From positions 1-64,000 of the forward strand of contig JAVEYB010000004.1 in assembly GCA_034003725.1 (NCBI GenBank): a stretch of 64,000 nucleotides of DNA, given 5' to 3'. The stretch is from Candidatus Zixiibacteriota bacterium. Its GTDB lineage: Bacteria > Zixibacteria > MSB-5A5 > GN15 > FEB-12. Made by a program: the position numbers and the translations under genes. This document shows positions 42,804 to 52,559 of the stretch, one piece after another. Numbering within the stretch: position 1 is the stretch's first letter; every line of letters begins with the position of its first letter. Below the pieces are notes generated by a model. That model saw nothing but the letters and a program-made list of their open reading frames with translations. It had not been told where the DNA came from and ran no database searches.

Positions 42804-43889
42804 TTATTGGATCAGGCCGCCGCCGAGCAGCAGATCGCCCCGATAAAATACGACCGACTGTCCGGGTGTGATGGCGCGCTGCTTTTTTACAAATGTAACC
42901 TTCGCGGTCGATGATGACAACGGTGTGATTGTCGATTCGGCGGGGGCGTGGAGATAACGGATTTTTGTTTCGACGTCGAGCGGCGATGACGGGTGATCAA
43001 TCGCGGACCAGTTGAGCCGTTCGGCGATCAGTTCGGTCGTGAAGAGGGAGTCGTTGTCGCCCACGATGACGCGGTTGGTATTGATCTCGATGCGCTGGAC
43101 ATAGAGCGGCGTCGGGTGCGCGATGCCCAGTCCCTTGCGCTGGCCAATGGTGTAGAATGCGGTGCCGTCGTGGCGGCCGAGCACGCGCCCGTCCTCGTGG
43201 ACGATCTCCCCCGATTGGAACGTTCTTCCCCGCTTGCCTTCGAACTCGGAGATAAAGCGACGGTAGTCATCGTCGGCGACAAAGCAAATTTCGCGTGACT
43301 CGGGCTTTTGGGCGGTGCGGAGGCCATGTTTCTCGGCGATGACGCGCACTTCGGATTTCTTCAGACCGCCGAGGGGCATGAGGGTGTGTGCGAGCGCCTC
43401 CTGAGTGAGCCCCCAGAGGACGTACGACTGGTCTCGGGTGGCGTCGACGCCCTTGCGAATCTGCCATCGGCCGGAGTCATTAGGTTCGACGAAGGCGTAA
43501 TGTCCGGTGGCGATGAAGTCGCATCCAAGCTGCTGCGCTTTGTGCAGGAAGGTGTTCCAGCGGACGTCGGCATTACAGCGGACGCACGGATTGGGCGTCC
43601 GGCCGGCACGGTACTCATCGACGAAGTTGTCGATCACCTTCTCGCGGAACTCCTCGGACATGTTAAGCACATAGAAGGGAGCGGCGATCTTGTCACACAC
43701 GAAGCGGCAATCCGTGATGGAGTCGAGCGTACAGCACCGGCCGTCTTTGTAGATATCGCCTCCGACATCGACGTAGTCCCACAATTTCATGTGGGCGCCG
43801 ATCACGTCGTAGCCCTGCTGTTTGAGCAGCAGAGCGGCGACGGAGGAGTCAACGCCGCCCGACATCGCAACTAAGACACGCGCAGCCAT
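42804..43889 (-). CDS. mnmA: tRNA-specific 2-thiouridylase MnmA
   Basis: 361 residues. The PP-loop SGGVDSSVAA is at residues 9-18. The catalytic cysteine pair is the Cys in PNPCVRCN (about 101) and the one in SREICFVADDDY (about 198). MnmA thiolates U34 of glutamine, glutamate and lysine tRNAs with ATP. The sulfur donor's gene lies immediately upstream (21 nt), so the two steps of thiolation are encoded together. Confidence 0.96.
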   Translation of the reverse strand: MAARVLVAMSGGVDSSVAALLLKQQGYDVIGAHMKLWDYVDVGGDIYKDGRCCTLDSITDCRFVCDKIAAPFYVLNMSEEFREKVIDNFVDEYRAGRTPNPCVRCNADVRWNTFLHKAQQLGCDFIATGHYAFVEPNDSGRWQIRKGVDATRDQSYVLWGLTQEALAHTLMPLGGLKKSEVRVIAEKHGLRTAQKPESREICFVADDDYRRFISEFEGKRGRTFQSGEIVHEDGRVLGRHDGTAFYTIGQRKGLGIAHPTPLYVQRIEINTNRVIVGDNDSLFTTELIAERLNWSAIDHPSSPLDVETKIRYLHAPAESTITPLSSSTAKVTFVKKQRAITPGQSVVFYRGDLLLGGGLIQ

Positions 43890-43910
43890 GGGAACCAGAA
43901 TTCGTGTATA

Positions 43911-45095
43911 TCAGACCTGTTTTTTGTAGACCGGGGACATAGCGCGGAGCCGATCCACGATCGGCGGCAGCTTAGTCAGCACGTAATCAAGCTGCTCGCG
44001 GGTGGTGGACCGTCCTAACGAGAAGCGAACCGATCCGTGGGCGACAATCGGGTCGATTCCCATGGCCGTCAGCACGTGTGACGCCTCAATCGCGCCCGAG
44101 GTGCAGGCCGATCCTGAAGAAACGGCCACCCCTTCAACATCGAGAGACAGCACGACCGACTCACCTTCGACGCCATTAAACGCGAAGTTCATGGTCTGCG
44201 GAATCCGGCTGGTGCGGGTGCCGTTGAAGCGGACATCAGGGACGTCACGAAGGACGCGGTCGATGAAGAAGTCGGCGAGATCGCTCAATCGTGCATAGTC
44301 GTCGTCCATCATCCTCTCAGCGAGTTCCAGCGCTTTGGCGAGGCCAACGGCACCGGCGACGTTTTCGGTTCCGGGCCGGCGCCGTTTTTCGTGGGAGCCG
44401 CCGTGCAGGAGCGGATCGATTTTGAGGCCACTCCGGACAAAAAGAGCTCCGCAGCCTTTTGGACCGTAGATCTTGTGACCGGTGAGCGAGAGCAGATCTA
44501 CCCCCAGCTCTTTAACGTCGACTTCGACTTTCCCAATCGACTGCACGGCATCGGTGTGAAACAACGCTCCCTTTTCATGGGCAATCTGGGCGAACCGGGA
44601 AAGGTCGGCTTGAACGGTGCCGGTTTCATTGTTGGCGTGCATGATGGAAACGAGGGCGGTCGTGTCTTTGACGAGACCGCGAAGGCGCACCGGCGACACG
44701 AACCCTTCCGAGTCGACCGGGGCGAGGTGCAGTTCGAAGCCTTCCTTCTTATGGAGGTATTCGGCGGGTTCGATGACCGCGTGGTGCTCGGTGGCGCCGA
44801 CAATGATGTGGTTTCGCTTGTGCTTCAGATATCGAGCAACTCCGAGGACGGCCATGTTGTCGGACTCGGTCCCGCCGGAGGTGAAGTACAGCTCTGATGG
44901 TTCACATCGGATAAAAGCTGCGATCTGCTCACGGGCGGTTTCGAGTGCGACCTTGGCTTCGCGGCCGAATGCATGCACCGAACTGGCGTTGCCGAACCCA
45001 CGATCGAGATACGGCAGCATCGCTTCCACCACCTCGGGTGCGACGGGCGTGGTAGCGTTATGGTCGAGGTAAATTGGATCCATAGTGTTTGTCAT
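43911..45095 (-). CDS. iscS: Cysteine desulfurase (IscS/NifS type)
   Basis: 394 residues. A PLP enzyme that takes sulfur from cysteine. YLDHNATTPV near the N terminus, TEHHAV near 103, SLTGHKIYGPKG with the PLP lysine near 208, and the active-site loop SSGSACTSG with the persulfide Cys near 330 are all present. The ATG at 45095 is used; the next ATG four codons on is also possible. mnmA follows by 21 nt, as is common. It probably feeds MnmA and may feed iron-sulfur assembly, since no isc scaffold genes lie nearby. Confidence 0.93.
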   Translation of the reverse strand: MTNTMDPIYLDHNATTPVAPEVVEAMLPYLDRGFGNASSVHAFGREAKVALETAREQIAAFIRCEPSELYFTSGGTESDNMAVLGVARYLKHKRNHIIVGATEHHAVIEPAEYLHKKEGFELHLAPVDSEGFVSPVRLRGLVKDTTALVSIMHANNETGTVQADLSRFAQIAHEKGALFHTDAVQSIGKVEVDVKELGVDLLSLTGHKIYGPKGCGALFVRSGLKIDPLLHGGSHEKRRRPGTENVAGAVGLAKALELAERMMDDDYARLSDLADFFIDRVLRDVPDVRFNGTRTSRIPQTMNFAFNGVEGESVVLSLDVEGVAVSSGSACTSGAIEASHVLTAMGIDPIVAHGSVRFSLGRSTTREQLDYVLTKLPPIVDRLRAMSPVYKKQV

Positions 45096-45157
45096 CCCAG
45101 TGGGGTCTTCCCTTCAATACCTGCGTAACAGCGGAACGGGCGATTGGTTTCAGAGCA

Positions 45158-47071
45158 TCAGAACGCGTATAATATGGTGAAATGCCAGCGTTTTGCAAAG
45201 TCGAAGCTGTCGGTTTCGAGACGCTGGGCATAATCGAGTCGGATGGGGCCAGCCGGCGAGAGAATCTGGAATCCCGTGCCGTAGGCAACGGCCAAGCGAT
45301 CGAGTCGAATGTCCCCCCATTCGAGGAATCCGTTGCCGACGTCGGCGAAGACCGACTGCCAGAGGGGGAATGCGGCGAGGATATCGAGTAACGGTATCTT
45401 GTTGAAGATCTGGACCGTTTTCCAGCGGAACTCCTGATTGAAGACAAAGACGTACTGGGCACCGCGCGGATTTTTGTCACCGTCAAGCGGACCAAGACGG
45501 TTTTCTCGAAACGACCGTACCGTATTGGCGCCGCCAAGCAGAAGCCGGTCATCCGTCAGCAGGCTGTCGGAACGTCCGAAGGGCTCAGCCAGTCCCAGTT
45601 TGACCCGGGTGGCGCTGATCCAGCCGGGCCAGACCGGCTGGTAGGTCGACCAGGACGCCTGAATTCGATAGAAGTCGTTGTCACCACCCATGAAGCCGCC
45701 GAAGTAATCCACCGAGAGGTCAACAAACGAGCCCCGACTCGGAATAAACAGGTTGTCCCGGCTGTCATAGCGGAACTGGCTGTACATGCGACGTCGTCCC
45801 GAGATGGTGGCATCGACACCGATCCCGGTCGTATCGTCGGGGAACTCGGACAGTTTCAGCGACTCGTACTCGACACCGAGCCAGACTCGGACTTCGCGGC
45901 CGAAACGGCGGTTGGTCTCTGCAGAGAGTGAGTAGGACCGGCGTTTGTAGACGTTGTCCGGAACCCGGAGGGTGGGTTCCCATTCGAAGCCGATTGTCAG
46001 CGGCATGCGCAGGCCCAGAAACCAGGGCTCCGTGAAGCTGGCGTTGTACTTGTTCTGGAGGATGCGGCTGTCGCGGCCAAGACTGAAGGTATACGCGATG
46101 CTGAAGTCTCCCCTGCGTGAGCCAAGTATGTTCCGCTTACCCGCGCCGGCGGACACCAGCCAGGCGAGGTCGCGGATGTTGGTCTGGCCAATCGCTCCGA
46201 GCTCAGTCGTGACGTAGCGGGTCTTTCGTTCGCGAACCCGCAGGGTGAAGTCCGGTTGGAGGCGGTTCGGGGAGTTCTCGGCCCGGTTCAGCTGCATGGT
46301 CGAGAAGTACCCGGATTCCAACAAACGCCGCTGCGACTCGAGAATGTCTTCGCGGCTGTATACGTGTCCCGGTTTCACTTTGAGTTCGCGGCGTGCTACG
46401 TACTCAGGAAACTGCTCGGTTCCTTCGACCGCTATATCGCCGAACCGCACCAGTGAATCCGCAAACACATGAAAGATCACCGGCGCCCGGTTGCTTGAGG
46501 CCACGGAATCGACCCGATAGCCGATCTGTGCGTAAGGATATCCCCTGTTCGCCAGATACGTTTTGAGTTCAAATTCAACCTGTTTCAGATCGATCGGGTT
46601 GATCGGTCGTCCTGATTTGAGCTGGGTCGTCTTCTTTTCGAAGTGGATGGCCAGTCCGGGCGGGTAGTCGCCGGTCACCCGAACCGTATCGATGAAGAAG
46701 CGTCGTCCTTCGTGGATGGTGATATGCACGAGGGCACTTGAATCAGGAAGGATTTCAAACGCGTGATCGAGACGGACGCCGAGGAATCCTTCGGTGAGAT
46801 ACAGGTACTTGACTTCGAGGGTATCGCGTCCGAAGGTTTCGCGTTGCACGCGGATTCGCCGGTCGTCTTTAAGGGCGCCCCACCAGGACCAGGTTTTGGC
46901 ATAGAGGCGGCCCTTGATTTCTCCCGACGGGTAGAACGTATTGCCTTCGATCAGAATTGAGTCAATCTTCGGATTGTCCCGCATCCAGCGCTGGCGTTCA
47001 CGCTCGGTCATGGCGTGTGTCGAGGCGGTCAGAACCGCGAGCACGACGCATGTCCAGAGAGCCAGCCGCAT
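45158..47071 (-). CDS. BamA/TamA-family outer-membrane protein
   Basis: 637 residues. A signal peptide (LAVLTASTHA) is followed by several POTRA-like units (about 35-330; IDSILIEGNTFYPSGEIKG, GDIAVEGTEQFPEYVARRELKVKPG) and a 16-strand-like Omp85 barrel with the final motif LSPAGPIRLDYAQRL and C-terminal Phe. It is TamA-like because it follows a TamB-like gene with a 1-nt overlap (TGATG). TamA/TamB build or transfer outer-membrane components. The product could also be a BamA paralog; no surA or skp is alongside. Confidence 0.9.
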   Translation of the reverse strand: MRLALWTCVVLAVLTASTHAMTERERQRWMRDNPKIDSILIEGNTFYPSGEIKGRLYAKTWSWWGALKDDRRIRVQRETFGRDTLEVKYLYLTEGFLGVRLDHAFEILPDSSALVHITIHEGRRFFIDTVRVTGDYPPGLAIHFEKKTTQLKSGRPINPIDLKQVEFELKTYLANRGYPYAQIGYRVDSVASSNRAPVIFHVFADSLVRFGDIAVEGTEQFPEYVARRELKVKPGHVYSREDILESQRRLLESGYFSTMQLNRAENSPNRLQPDFTLRVRERKTRYVTTELGAIGQTNIRDLAWLVSAGAGKRNILGSRRGDFSIAYTFSLGRDSRILQNKYNASFTEPWFLGLRMPLTIGFEWEPTLRVPDNVYKRRSYSLSAETNRRFGREVRVWLGVEYESLKLSEFPDDTTGIGVDATISGRRRMYSQFRYDSRDNLFIPSRGSFVDLSVDYFGGFMGGDNDFYRIQASWSTYQPVWPGWISATRVKLGLAEPFGRSDSLLTDDRLLLGGANTVRSFRENRLGPLDGDKNPRGAQYVFVFNQEFRWKTVQIFNKIPLLDILAAFPLWQSVFADVGNGFLEWGDIRLDRLAVAYGTGFQILSPAGPIRLDYAQRLETDSFDFAKRWHFTILYAF

Positions 47072-50000
47072 CAGAACTCCCAGTGCAGTCGAAGGTTGAG
47101 GATATATTCTTCGAGTTCATTCCGCCGACCCTGCAGGAGGAACTCGCGGCTGAAGCGGTACTCGAAACCGACTTCCTCGCCGATCGTCCCTGAGACGTTC
47201 GACCGTCCGTACACGTACAGGTTCGGCGCCGCGTATACGCCGAGGGTGACGCGGGTGTTGGCCGGGTCGAACTCGCCGCCGTAGGCGGGGTCGATTTCGA
47301 AAGTCTCGACGCCGAGCTGGCTCAGTTGCCGGGCGCCCACGCGCGAGATCTGCGAGCCGACAAACTGCGACACCCGTTCTTCGATGGCGCCGCCATAGGA
47401 GCCGGTGTCGGCGCCGTAGTAATTGAGCGCGATCAGCGACAGGATGTCCTCTCGTGAGAACGGGGAGTCTTCGCACACGTTGATGTCGGCGGTATCGAGC
47501 GAGCCGGTCACGTGGATACACAAATCGATGACGTCGGACGCGGCTTCCTGCTCGTACCGCACACCGGGGATGCGCGTGGTTGCGACGATGTCAAGCTGGG
47601 GGTTAGGAATCTCCGTCCCGGTGAAGATAACCGCATCTTCCCGCGCCTCGAGGCGGAAGATCTTGTCGAACAAGAAACCTCGGCCCCGCAGGATGTCCAT
47701 CTGGCCGACAATCGGGTAATTGCCGTCCTCGCGCACGAGATTGACCTCACCTGCGAATTCCGCATCGATATCTTCGTTTTCGATCCAGTAGTTGGATAGA
47801 ATTTCGATATTGAGGTCGAGGTCCCAGCTGTCCTCTTCGGTAAGGCCTTCGAGGATCGGCGATCCTTCTTCGGCGGAGGCGAACGGCACGCGGTAGCGGC
47901 ACGAGATCAGGGTGATGTCTCCGGTGACGGTGGGCGGCGTCTCCCCTACGATCTGCAGTTCGCCTTCGAACACGCCTTCGATGTCTTCCAGTTCGTATTC
48001 GAACGGGAATTCCCTCGGGATGGATACGTCGAGTTCATAGACGAAATTGTCCAATGACGCGACGCGAATTTCGCCTTCGATGTAGGCATACGATGGTTTG
48101 CCGCTGACGGTGACGGGCCGCAGCTCGCCGCCAATATCGCGCATGCCGATCGTGCGGGTGCGCTCTTTTCCCTTTCGGTTGTCGAGCACGTATGCCTCGA
48201 TACCGTCGATCATAATCCGGTCATCCTCCATGCGGACCGATACGGAGTCGGCGAAGACCCAGTTGACCAGGTCGAAGTATTTCAGCTGCGCTCCGACCAG
48301 TTGGGCGCTTCCTTCGAGATGCGGATCCGAGGGGATACCGGACAGTCGGAAGTCCGCTTCGAATTCGCCGTTGAGCTGCTCGACCGAGGGGAGCATAAGG
48401 CTGACGAGTTCGAACTGATTGTCGCGGGCCGTGATCCGAATATCAAAGGGCAGGTCGGGGAGGCGCTCGATCGAATCGGTAACAAACGCCAGATCCGCGT
48501 TCAGGAAGCCTGAGGCAACGTAGCGGCCGGAGTCGGAGAGCACGACCGCGGAATCGACGGTCAGCACGCGATTTTCGTAGGCTCCTGCGGCGGTGAGTTC
48601 TCCGAGCTTCAATCCTCGATACGTGAGCGAGTCGATGATGCCGGTCAGAGAAAACGCGGGATTGGCGAAACTGCCGCCAACTCTGCCGTTGAAGGAGATG
48701 TGTCCATCGACCTGCCACTCGGGGGCGAACAGGCGCACCCACGGCGACAGCACAATGCTGTCGGCGGAGGCCCGAAAATCCATCGTTTCATCGTAGTTGA
48801 TGCGTCCCGCAAGAGACAGCAAACCGCCGCGCTGCGCGAAGTAGAGCCGGTTAAAGACGAAGCCGGAGGAGTCGATCTCGATATCGACCGTTCCACGGTT
48901 ATAGAACCCTCTTCCAAACAGATTGATGACGGTGGTATCCAGTTCGACTCGGTTGGGGTAGACACCGTAATCAAAGATCCCCAATGACGAGCCAAACAGG
49001 TCGGGGCTGCGAACTGCAGCCGTGTCGATAATGACAGTCTGCGAATCGAGGGTCAGCCTGGTCAGTGCGGAATCGAACGGGGTTCCCCACAGGCTGCCGG
49101 CGTAGAAGTCGGCCTGCGCCCACCCCTGCCGTCCCGAAAGGAACCGTTTTATGTCGGCGTCGATGACGCAGCTGTCGGCGCTGAGGCCGTAGATCCAGAC
49201 CGAGTCGGAGACGAAGGTCGCTCTGAGATCGGGGTCGGCGGTTTTTCCCGAGACGACCGCATGCGCGCGTCCCCGGCCGCCGGGTTGATCGATGAACAGC
49301 CGGCCGCGGTATCGATCGAGATTCTCCAGCGCCGCCTCGACACGCAGATTGATATCGCCGGAGTACACAATCGATCCGGCAGCCGCGAATTCGTTTTCAT
49401 GGTAGGCGACAACAAATGGATCGGTGAAGGTGAGAGAGTCGGTCGTGATCATCATTGGACCGTACGCACGCTGCAGCGGGTACTCGTCGAACGACGATTC
49501 ATACAGGTCGGCGGCGATCATCATACGCATGGTAGCGGTGCGAAAGGATTCGCCGACCAACACAATATCTCCGTTGAGATCGGACTGGAAGGTTCCAGTG
49601 ATCAGGTTATCCAGATTGAAATTCCGGATAGAGGCATTCAGGCGGTACGACTCCATGGCGCCGGAGAAGTCGATTCCGCCGTAGCCGTCGATGGCGCAGT
49701 CGCCGAGGATCACCCCGTACAGGGTGTCGAGTTCAAGCATTTTGTCATGGAGGCGGAAATCGACCTGCAGGTTCTCGAGCGATGCAATCATAAACGATCC
49801 GCCAATGTTGACCGAGCCCGACAGCGTGTCGTTCGTGCGCGTGACGGTACCGGTGAGATCGACAACGCCGTGCAGATTCGGGCCGATCCACCTGCTCACC
49901 TGCTCCATGTCTACGTGGTCAAAGGCGAATTCCACCTGCCCGCTCAAATCTTCAAGCATGACCGACCCGTCCAACCGTGCCCGCGTGCCGCCTGAGACGA

Positions 50001-50664
50001 GCATGAGATCCTGAAAGGTCACGCGGCGCTCGGAGAAGGTGACTTTGCCGGTTGCGGCGGTGAGGTCGATATCCTGTAACGGTAACGCAAAGCCCATCTG
50101 CTTCAGGTCGGCGCTCACCATGCCTTCGTCGACATGCAACGATGTAGCCAGGGTAAGCTGCTGGAGGCGGACCGTATCCTGACCGGGAGCGATGAGTTGA
50201 AGGGATGCATCGCTGAGGATAAGGTTGCCGATGTAAAATGAGGGCTGCCGCGAGGGTGTGTCCGTCCCGGACGACAGCGCCGGCAGTCGATAGGCTCCGA
50301 CGCTGTCACGACGGACGGTTACCGATGCCGAGCCGATTTCGACGAGTTCGAATCGATAGTCGCGATTCCAGAGGTTGGACAGCCGATATGCGGTGGTCAG
50401 GCGGGGTAAGCGAATTACCTCGTAGCTGCCCAGCGAATCGGTGTAGGAGATGCTGACGTCTTCCAGCATCAGTCCCGTGAACGGGTTTCCACGGATATTG
50501 CCGACCGATGCGGTGAGCGAATAACGATCCCGAATTTCCTTATTGAGCCGCCCGGTGACGATTCGTTCCAGCCCGCGCATCGGGATCAGATAGACATACA
50601 TGGCGGCCATGATCAGGATGGAGACAAAGACCACGACTGCCACTATGCGGAGCCATCGCTTCAT
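47071..50664 (-). CDS. tamB: TamB-like translocation/assembly protein (DUF490)
   Basis: 1197 residues. An N-terminal membrane anchor (7-28) leads to a very long strand-rich body and a C-terminal DUF490 domain with VGQMDILRGRGFLFDKIFRL, DAVIFTGTEIPNPQLDIVATTR and DILSLIALNYYG. TamB-like proteins span the periplasm as a groove. It overlaps the upstream CMD-like gene by 4 nt (ATGA) and the downstream TamA-like gene by 1 nt, so all three are coupled. Confidence 0.93.
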   Translation of the reverse strand: MKRWLRIVAVVVFVSILIMAAMYVYLIPMRGLERIVTGRLNKEIRDRYSLTASVGNIRGNPFTGLMLEDVSISYTDSLGSYEVIRLPRLTTAYRLSNLWNRDYRFELVEIGSASVTVRRDSVGAYRLPALSSGTDTPSRQPSFYIGNLILSDASLQLIAPGQDTVRLQQLTLATSLHVDEGMVSADLKQMGFALPLQDIDLTAATGKVTFSERRVTFQDLMLVSGGTRARLDGSVMLEDLSGQVEFAFDHVDMEQVSRWIGPNLHGVVDLTGTVTRTNDTLSGSVNIGGSFMIASLENLQVDFRLHDKMLELDTLYGVILGDCAIDGYGGIDFSGAMESYRLNASIRNFNLDNLITGTFQSDLNGDIVLVGESFRTATMRMMIAADLYESSFDEYPLQRAYGPMMITTDSLTFTDPFVVAYHENEFAAAGSIVYSGDINLRVEAALENLDRYRGRLFIDQPGGRGRAHAVVSGKTADPDLRATFVSDSVWIYGLSADSCVIDADIKRFLSGRQGWAQADFYAGSLWGTPFDSALTRLTLDSQTVIIDTAAVRSPDLFGSSLGIFDYGVYPNRVELDTTVINLFGRGFYNRGTVDIEIDSSGFVFNRLYFAQRGGLLSLAGRINYDETMDFRASADSIVLSPWVRLFAPEWQVDGHISFNGRVGGSFANPAFSLTGIIDSLTYRGLKLGELTAAGAYENRVLTVDSAVVLSDSGRYVASGFLNADLAFVTDSIERLPDLPFDIRITARDNQFELVSLMLPSVEQLNGEFEADFRLSGIPSDPHLEGSAQLVGAQLKYFDLVNWVFADSVSVRMEDDRIMIDGIEAYVLDNRKGKERTRTIGMRDIGGELRPVTVSGKPSYAYIEGEIRVASLDNFVYELDVSIPREFPFEYELEDIEGVFEGELQIVGETPPTVTGDITLISCRYRVPFASAEEGSPILEGLTEEDSWDLDLNIEILSNYWIENEDIDAEFAGEVNLVREDGNYPIVGQMDILRGRGFLFDKIFRLEAREDAVIFTGTEIPNPQLDIVATTRIPGVRYEQEAASDVIDLCIHVTGSLDTADINVCEDSPFSREDILSLIALNYYGADTGSYGGAIEERVSQFVGSQISRVGARQLSQLGVETFEIDPAYGGEFDPANTRVTLGVYAAPNLYVYGRSNVSGTIGEEVGFEYRFSREFLLQGRRNELEEYILNLRLHWEF

Positions 50665-51341
50665 GACCGTGTGTCCATCTCCAGCTTTTTCAAGATGTCG
50701 CGGGCGGCAGCCCAGCCGTCGGCGTGAACGTCGCGGAGATCTTCGATTACCAGACGGACGAGTTCGCGGTCCGCGCCAACGTTCAGGGCGCCTCGAATAT
50801 GCGAATGAAGCTGGCGAGGTCGGTTTTCAACCACCAGACAGGCCACAATGGCACATTCGCGGGATACGATATCAAGGGCGGGGCGGGAGAGGACCTTTCC
50901 ATAGCCCTCAAGTATCATCCATCTGAAGACATCGGGTGCAAATGACTCGACACGACGACGGAGGGCCGTGTAGTTCTTATCATAGACGCGCCGGCAGAGT
51001 TTGTCGCCGCGGATATACCACGAGCGGGTTTCCTCGGGGCTGACCGGCTCGTCGTTGGTGTGATGATCGACGGGTTCGGGCCAAGCCTGATGGAGCAGAT
51101 CGGCAGCCTCGAGCATTCGCGGGAAGCCGAGGAACAGATATGACTGCAGGACCAGTTCATACAGCGGCGAGCGAGACGGGCAGTTTCGTCTATAGAGGGA
51201 AATAGCATCGGTAATGATCCGCGGATCGGCGACGGCGATCGAGGCTGAAAACAAGGCGAGCGTGCGCTCGGCGGCGTAATCGGTCACGGAAAACGACCGA
51301 ATGCGCTCTTCCAGCGCGGCCTTGTTCGCTCCTGCGTCCAT
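50661..51341 (-). CDS. Carboxymuconolactone decarboxylase-like protein
   Basis: 226 residues. The N-terminal half is all-helical with SPLYELVLQSYLFLGFPR. The C-terminal half has SRECAIVACLVVENRP, LHSHIRGALNVGADRE, which is the CMD/AhpD core. The AhpD CxxC pair is absent: the two cysteines are four residues apart (CAIVAC). So antioxidant activity is doubtful. It starts upstream of tamB and overlaps it by 4 nt, an unusual companion for an envelope pair. It may be a helical adaptor rather than an enzyme. Confidence 0.75.
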   Translation of the reverse strand: MDAGANKAALEERIRSFSVTDYAAERTLALFSASIAVADPRIITDAISLYRRNCPSRSPLYELVLQSYLFLGFPRMLEAADLLHQAWPEPVDHHTNDEPVSPEETRSWYIRGDKLCRRVYDKNYTALRRRVESFAPDVFRWMILEGYGKVLSRPALDIVSRECAIVACLVVENRPRQLHSHIRGALNVGADRELVRLVIEDLRDVHADGWAAARDILKKLEMDTRS

Positions 51342-51385
51342 GGCTGCAATCTAAAGCGGTGTAACGGAGTGAGGCAATTTTTAAA

Positions 51386-52558
51386 TTACTGTTTCAGAGT
51401 GCGCAGGCGGGACTCGAGCGCGTCGAGCTGTTGTTTCATCCTGACAAGTTCGGAAGTGAGCGAGTCGATTTCGTGTTCGCGAGTGACGGATTGGGCACCG
51501 TTGAGACCGGTCTGATCGAGCCCTTTGCGCCCGACCTGCACGAGGCGGGTGATCGATTTGTTTTGGCGGATGATTTCGATAGTACAGACGCTGCCGGGTC
51601 GCGAGCACCGAACGGCGCTGGACAGTTCAGCGGCGGAGACATAGGCGACATCGTTGTAGCCGACGATCAGATCCCCAGAGGCTATTCCACCGTTGGCGGC
51701 CGGTGACCCCGGGACGACCGATGTCACAATTATCCCCCGTTCCAGCATCATGCGATCACTGGAGGACACGCTGGCAAGCCGCACCGGGGTAGCGATTTCC
51801 AGGGGAGGGATGATCTCGATATCGGCAGACTGAATACCGAGGAAGCCGGCGTGGCGGTCTCCCCGGGTGGACAGGTAACTGATGATTCCGGGCAGTTGAT
51901 AGGCGGGCACGGCGAGGGCGATCCGGGAGTCGACTCCATCACCATCCGCGATTATACCAAGCAGATCGCCGTTCATGTCGAAGATACCGCCCCCGATCGA
52001 GCCGGAAGAAATCGGCACGGAGAACTGCATCAGGCCGTCAGCCCGAAGGCCCGCACAGAATCCCAGAGACGGAGCCGCTCGCAGACCGTAGGAGTTGCCC
52101 ATAGCAACGATCATCTGGCCAGCGCAGGCTCGTTTGGCCGACAAATTCACGACACTGCCCATCGGCCGACTGGCGCGAATCAGGGCTAGATTTGTGTGGT
52201 AATCAATCCCAACAAGTTCAGCAGGTACCGGGGCACCATCCAACACGACCGACATGCGGTCGTGCCCGGCGACCATGGAGGCGGCGACCAGTATATGCCC
52301 GTTCGTATCGCAGACAAGCCCGGTCGAGACCACTCGTCGGACGACGTCCTGAGCAGGCAATGTGGCTTGTCCGGGACCGAGGCTCGATGATGCCTCGACG
52401 GTCACGATGGAGCGGGAGATGCGGAAGACGAGTTCGCTGATTCCCTGTTCGAGGCTGAACAGCGGGCCGTCACCAGCATTCGCCATGGACGAAAAAAAGA
52501 CCGTCAGGGTGGCCGCCTGAAGCAACCGTCTGACGGTCCAAAATCCGGTCGTTAGCAT
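51386..52558 (-). CDS. HtrA-like protein with PDZ domain, catalytic triad lost
   Basis: 390 residues from the ATG at 52558, 1 nt after the anti-sigma stop. A signal peptide ends at MANA. The trypsin-like core spans about 50-220, a PDZ domain about 250-345 and a coiled coil about 360-390. Aligned by eye with DegP, the His (TNNHVV) is Ser in VAASMV, the Asp (SDIALI) is Asn in TNLALI, and the Ser (GNSGG) is Ile in GSIGG. All three triad residues appear replaced, so it should bind peptides but not cut them. It lies in the sigma/anti-sigma operon and may be a stress sensor. Confidence 0.8.
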   Translation of the reverse strand: MLTTGFWTVRRLLQAATLTVFFSSMANAGDGPLFSLEQGISELVFRISRSIVTVEASSSLGPGQATLPAQDVVRRVVSTGLVCDTNGHILVAASMVAGHDRMSVVLDGAPVPAELVGIDYHTNLALIRASRPMGSVVNLSAKRACAGQMIVAMGNSYGLRAAPSLGFCAGLRADGLMQFSVPISSGSIGGGIFDMNGDLLGIIADGDGVDSRIALAVPAYQLPGIISYLSTRGDRHAGFLGIQSADIEIIPPLEIATPVRLASVSSSDRMMLERGIIVTSVVPGSPAANGGIASGDLIVGYNDVAYVSAAELSSAVRCSRPGSVCTIEIIRQNKSITRLVQVGRKGLDQTGLNGAQSVTREHEIDSLTSELVRMKQQLDALESRLRTLKQ

Positions 52559-52559
52559 A

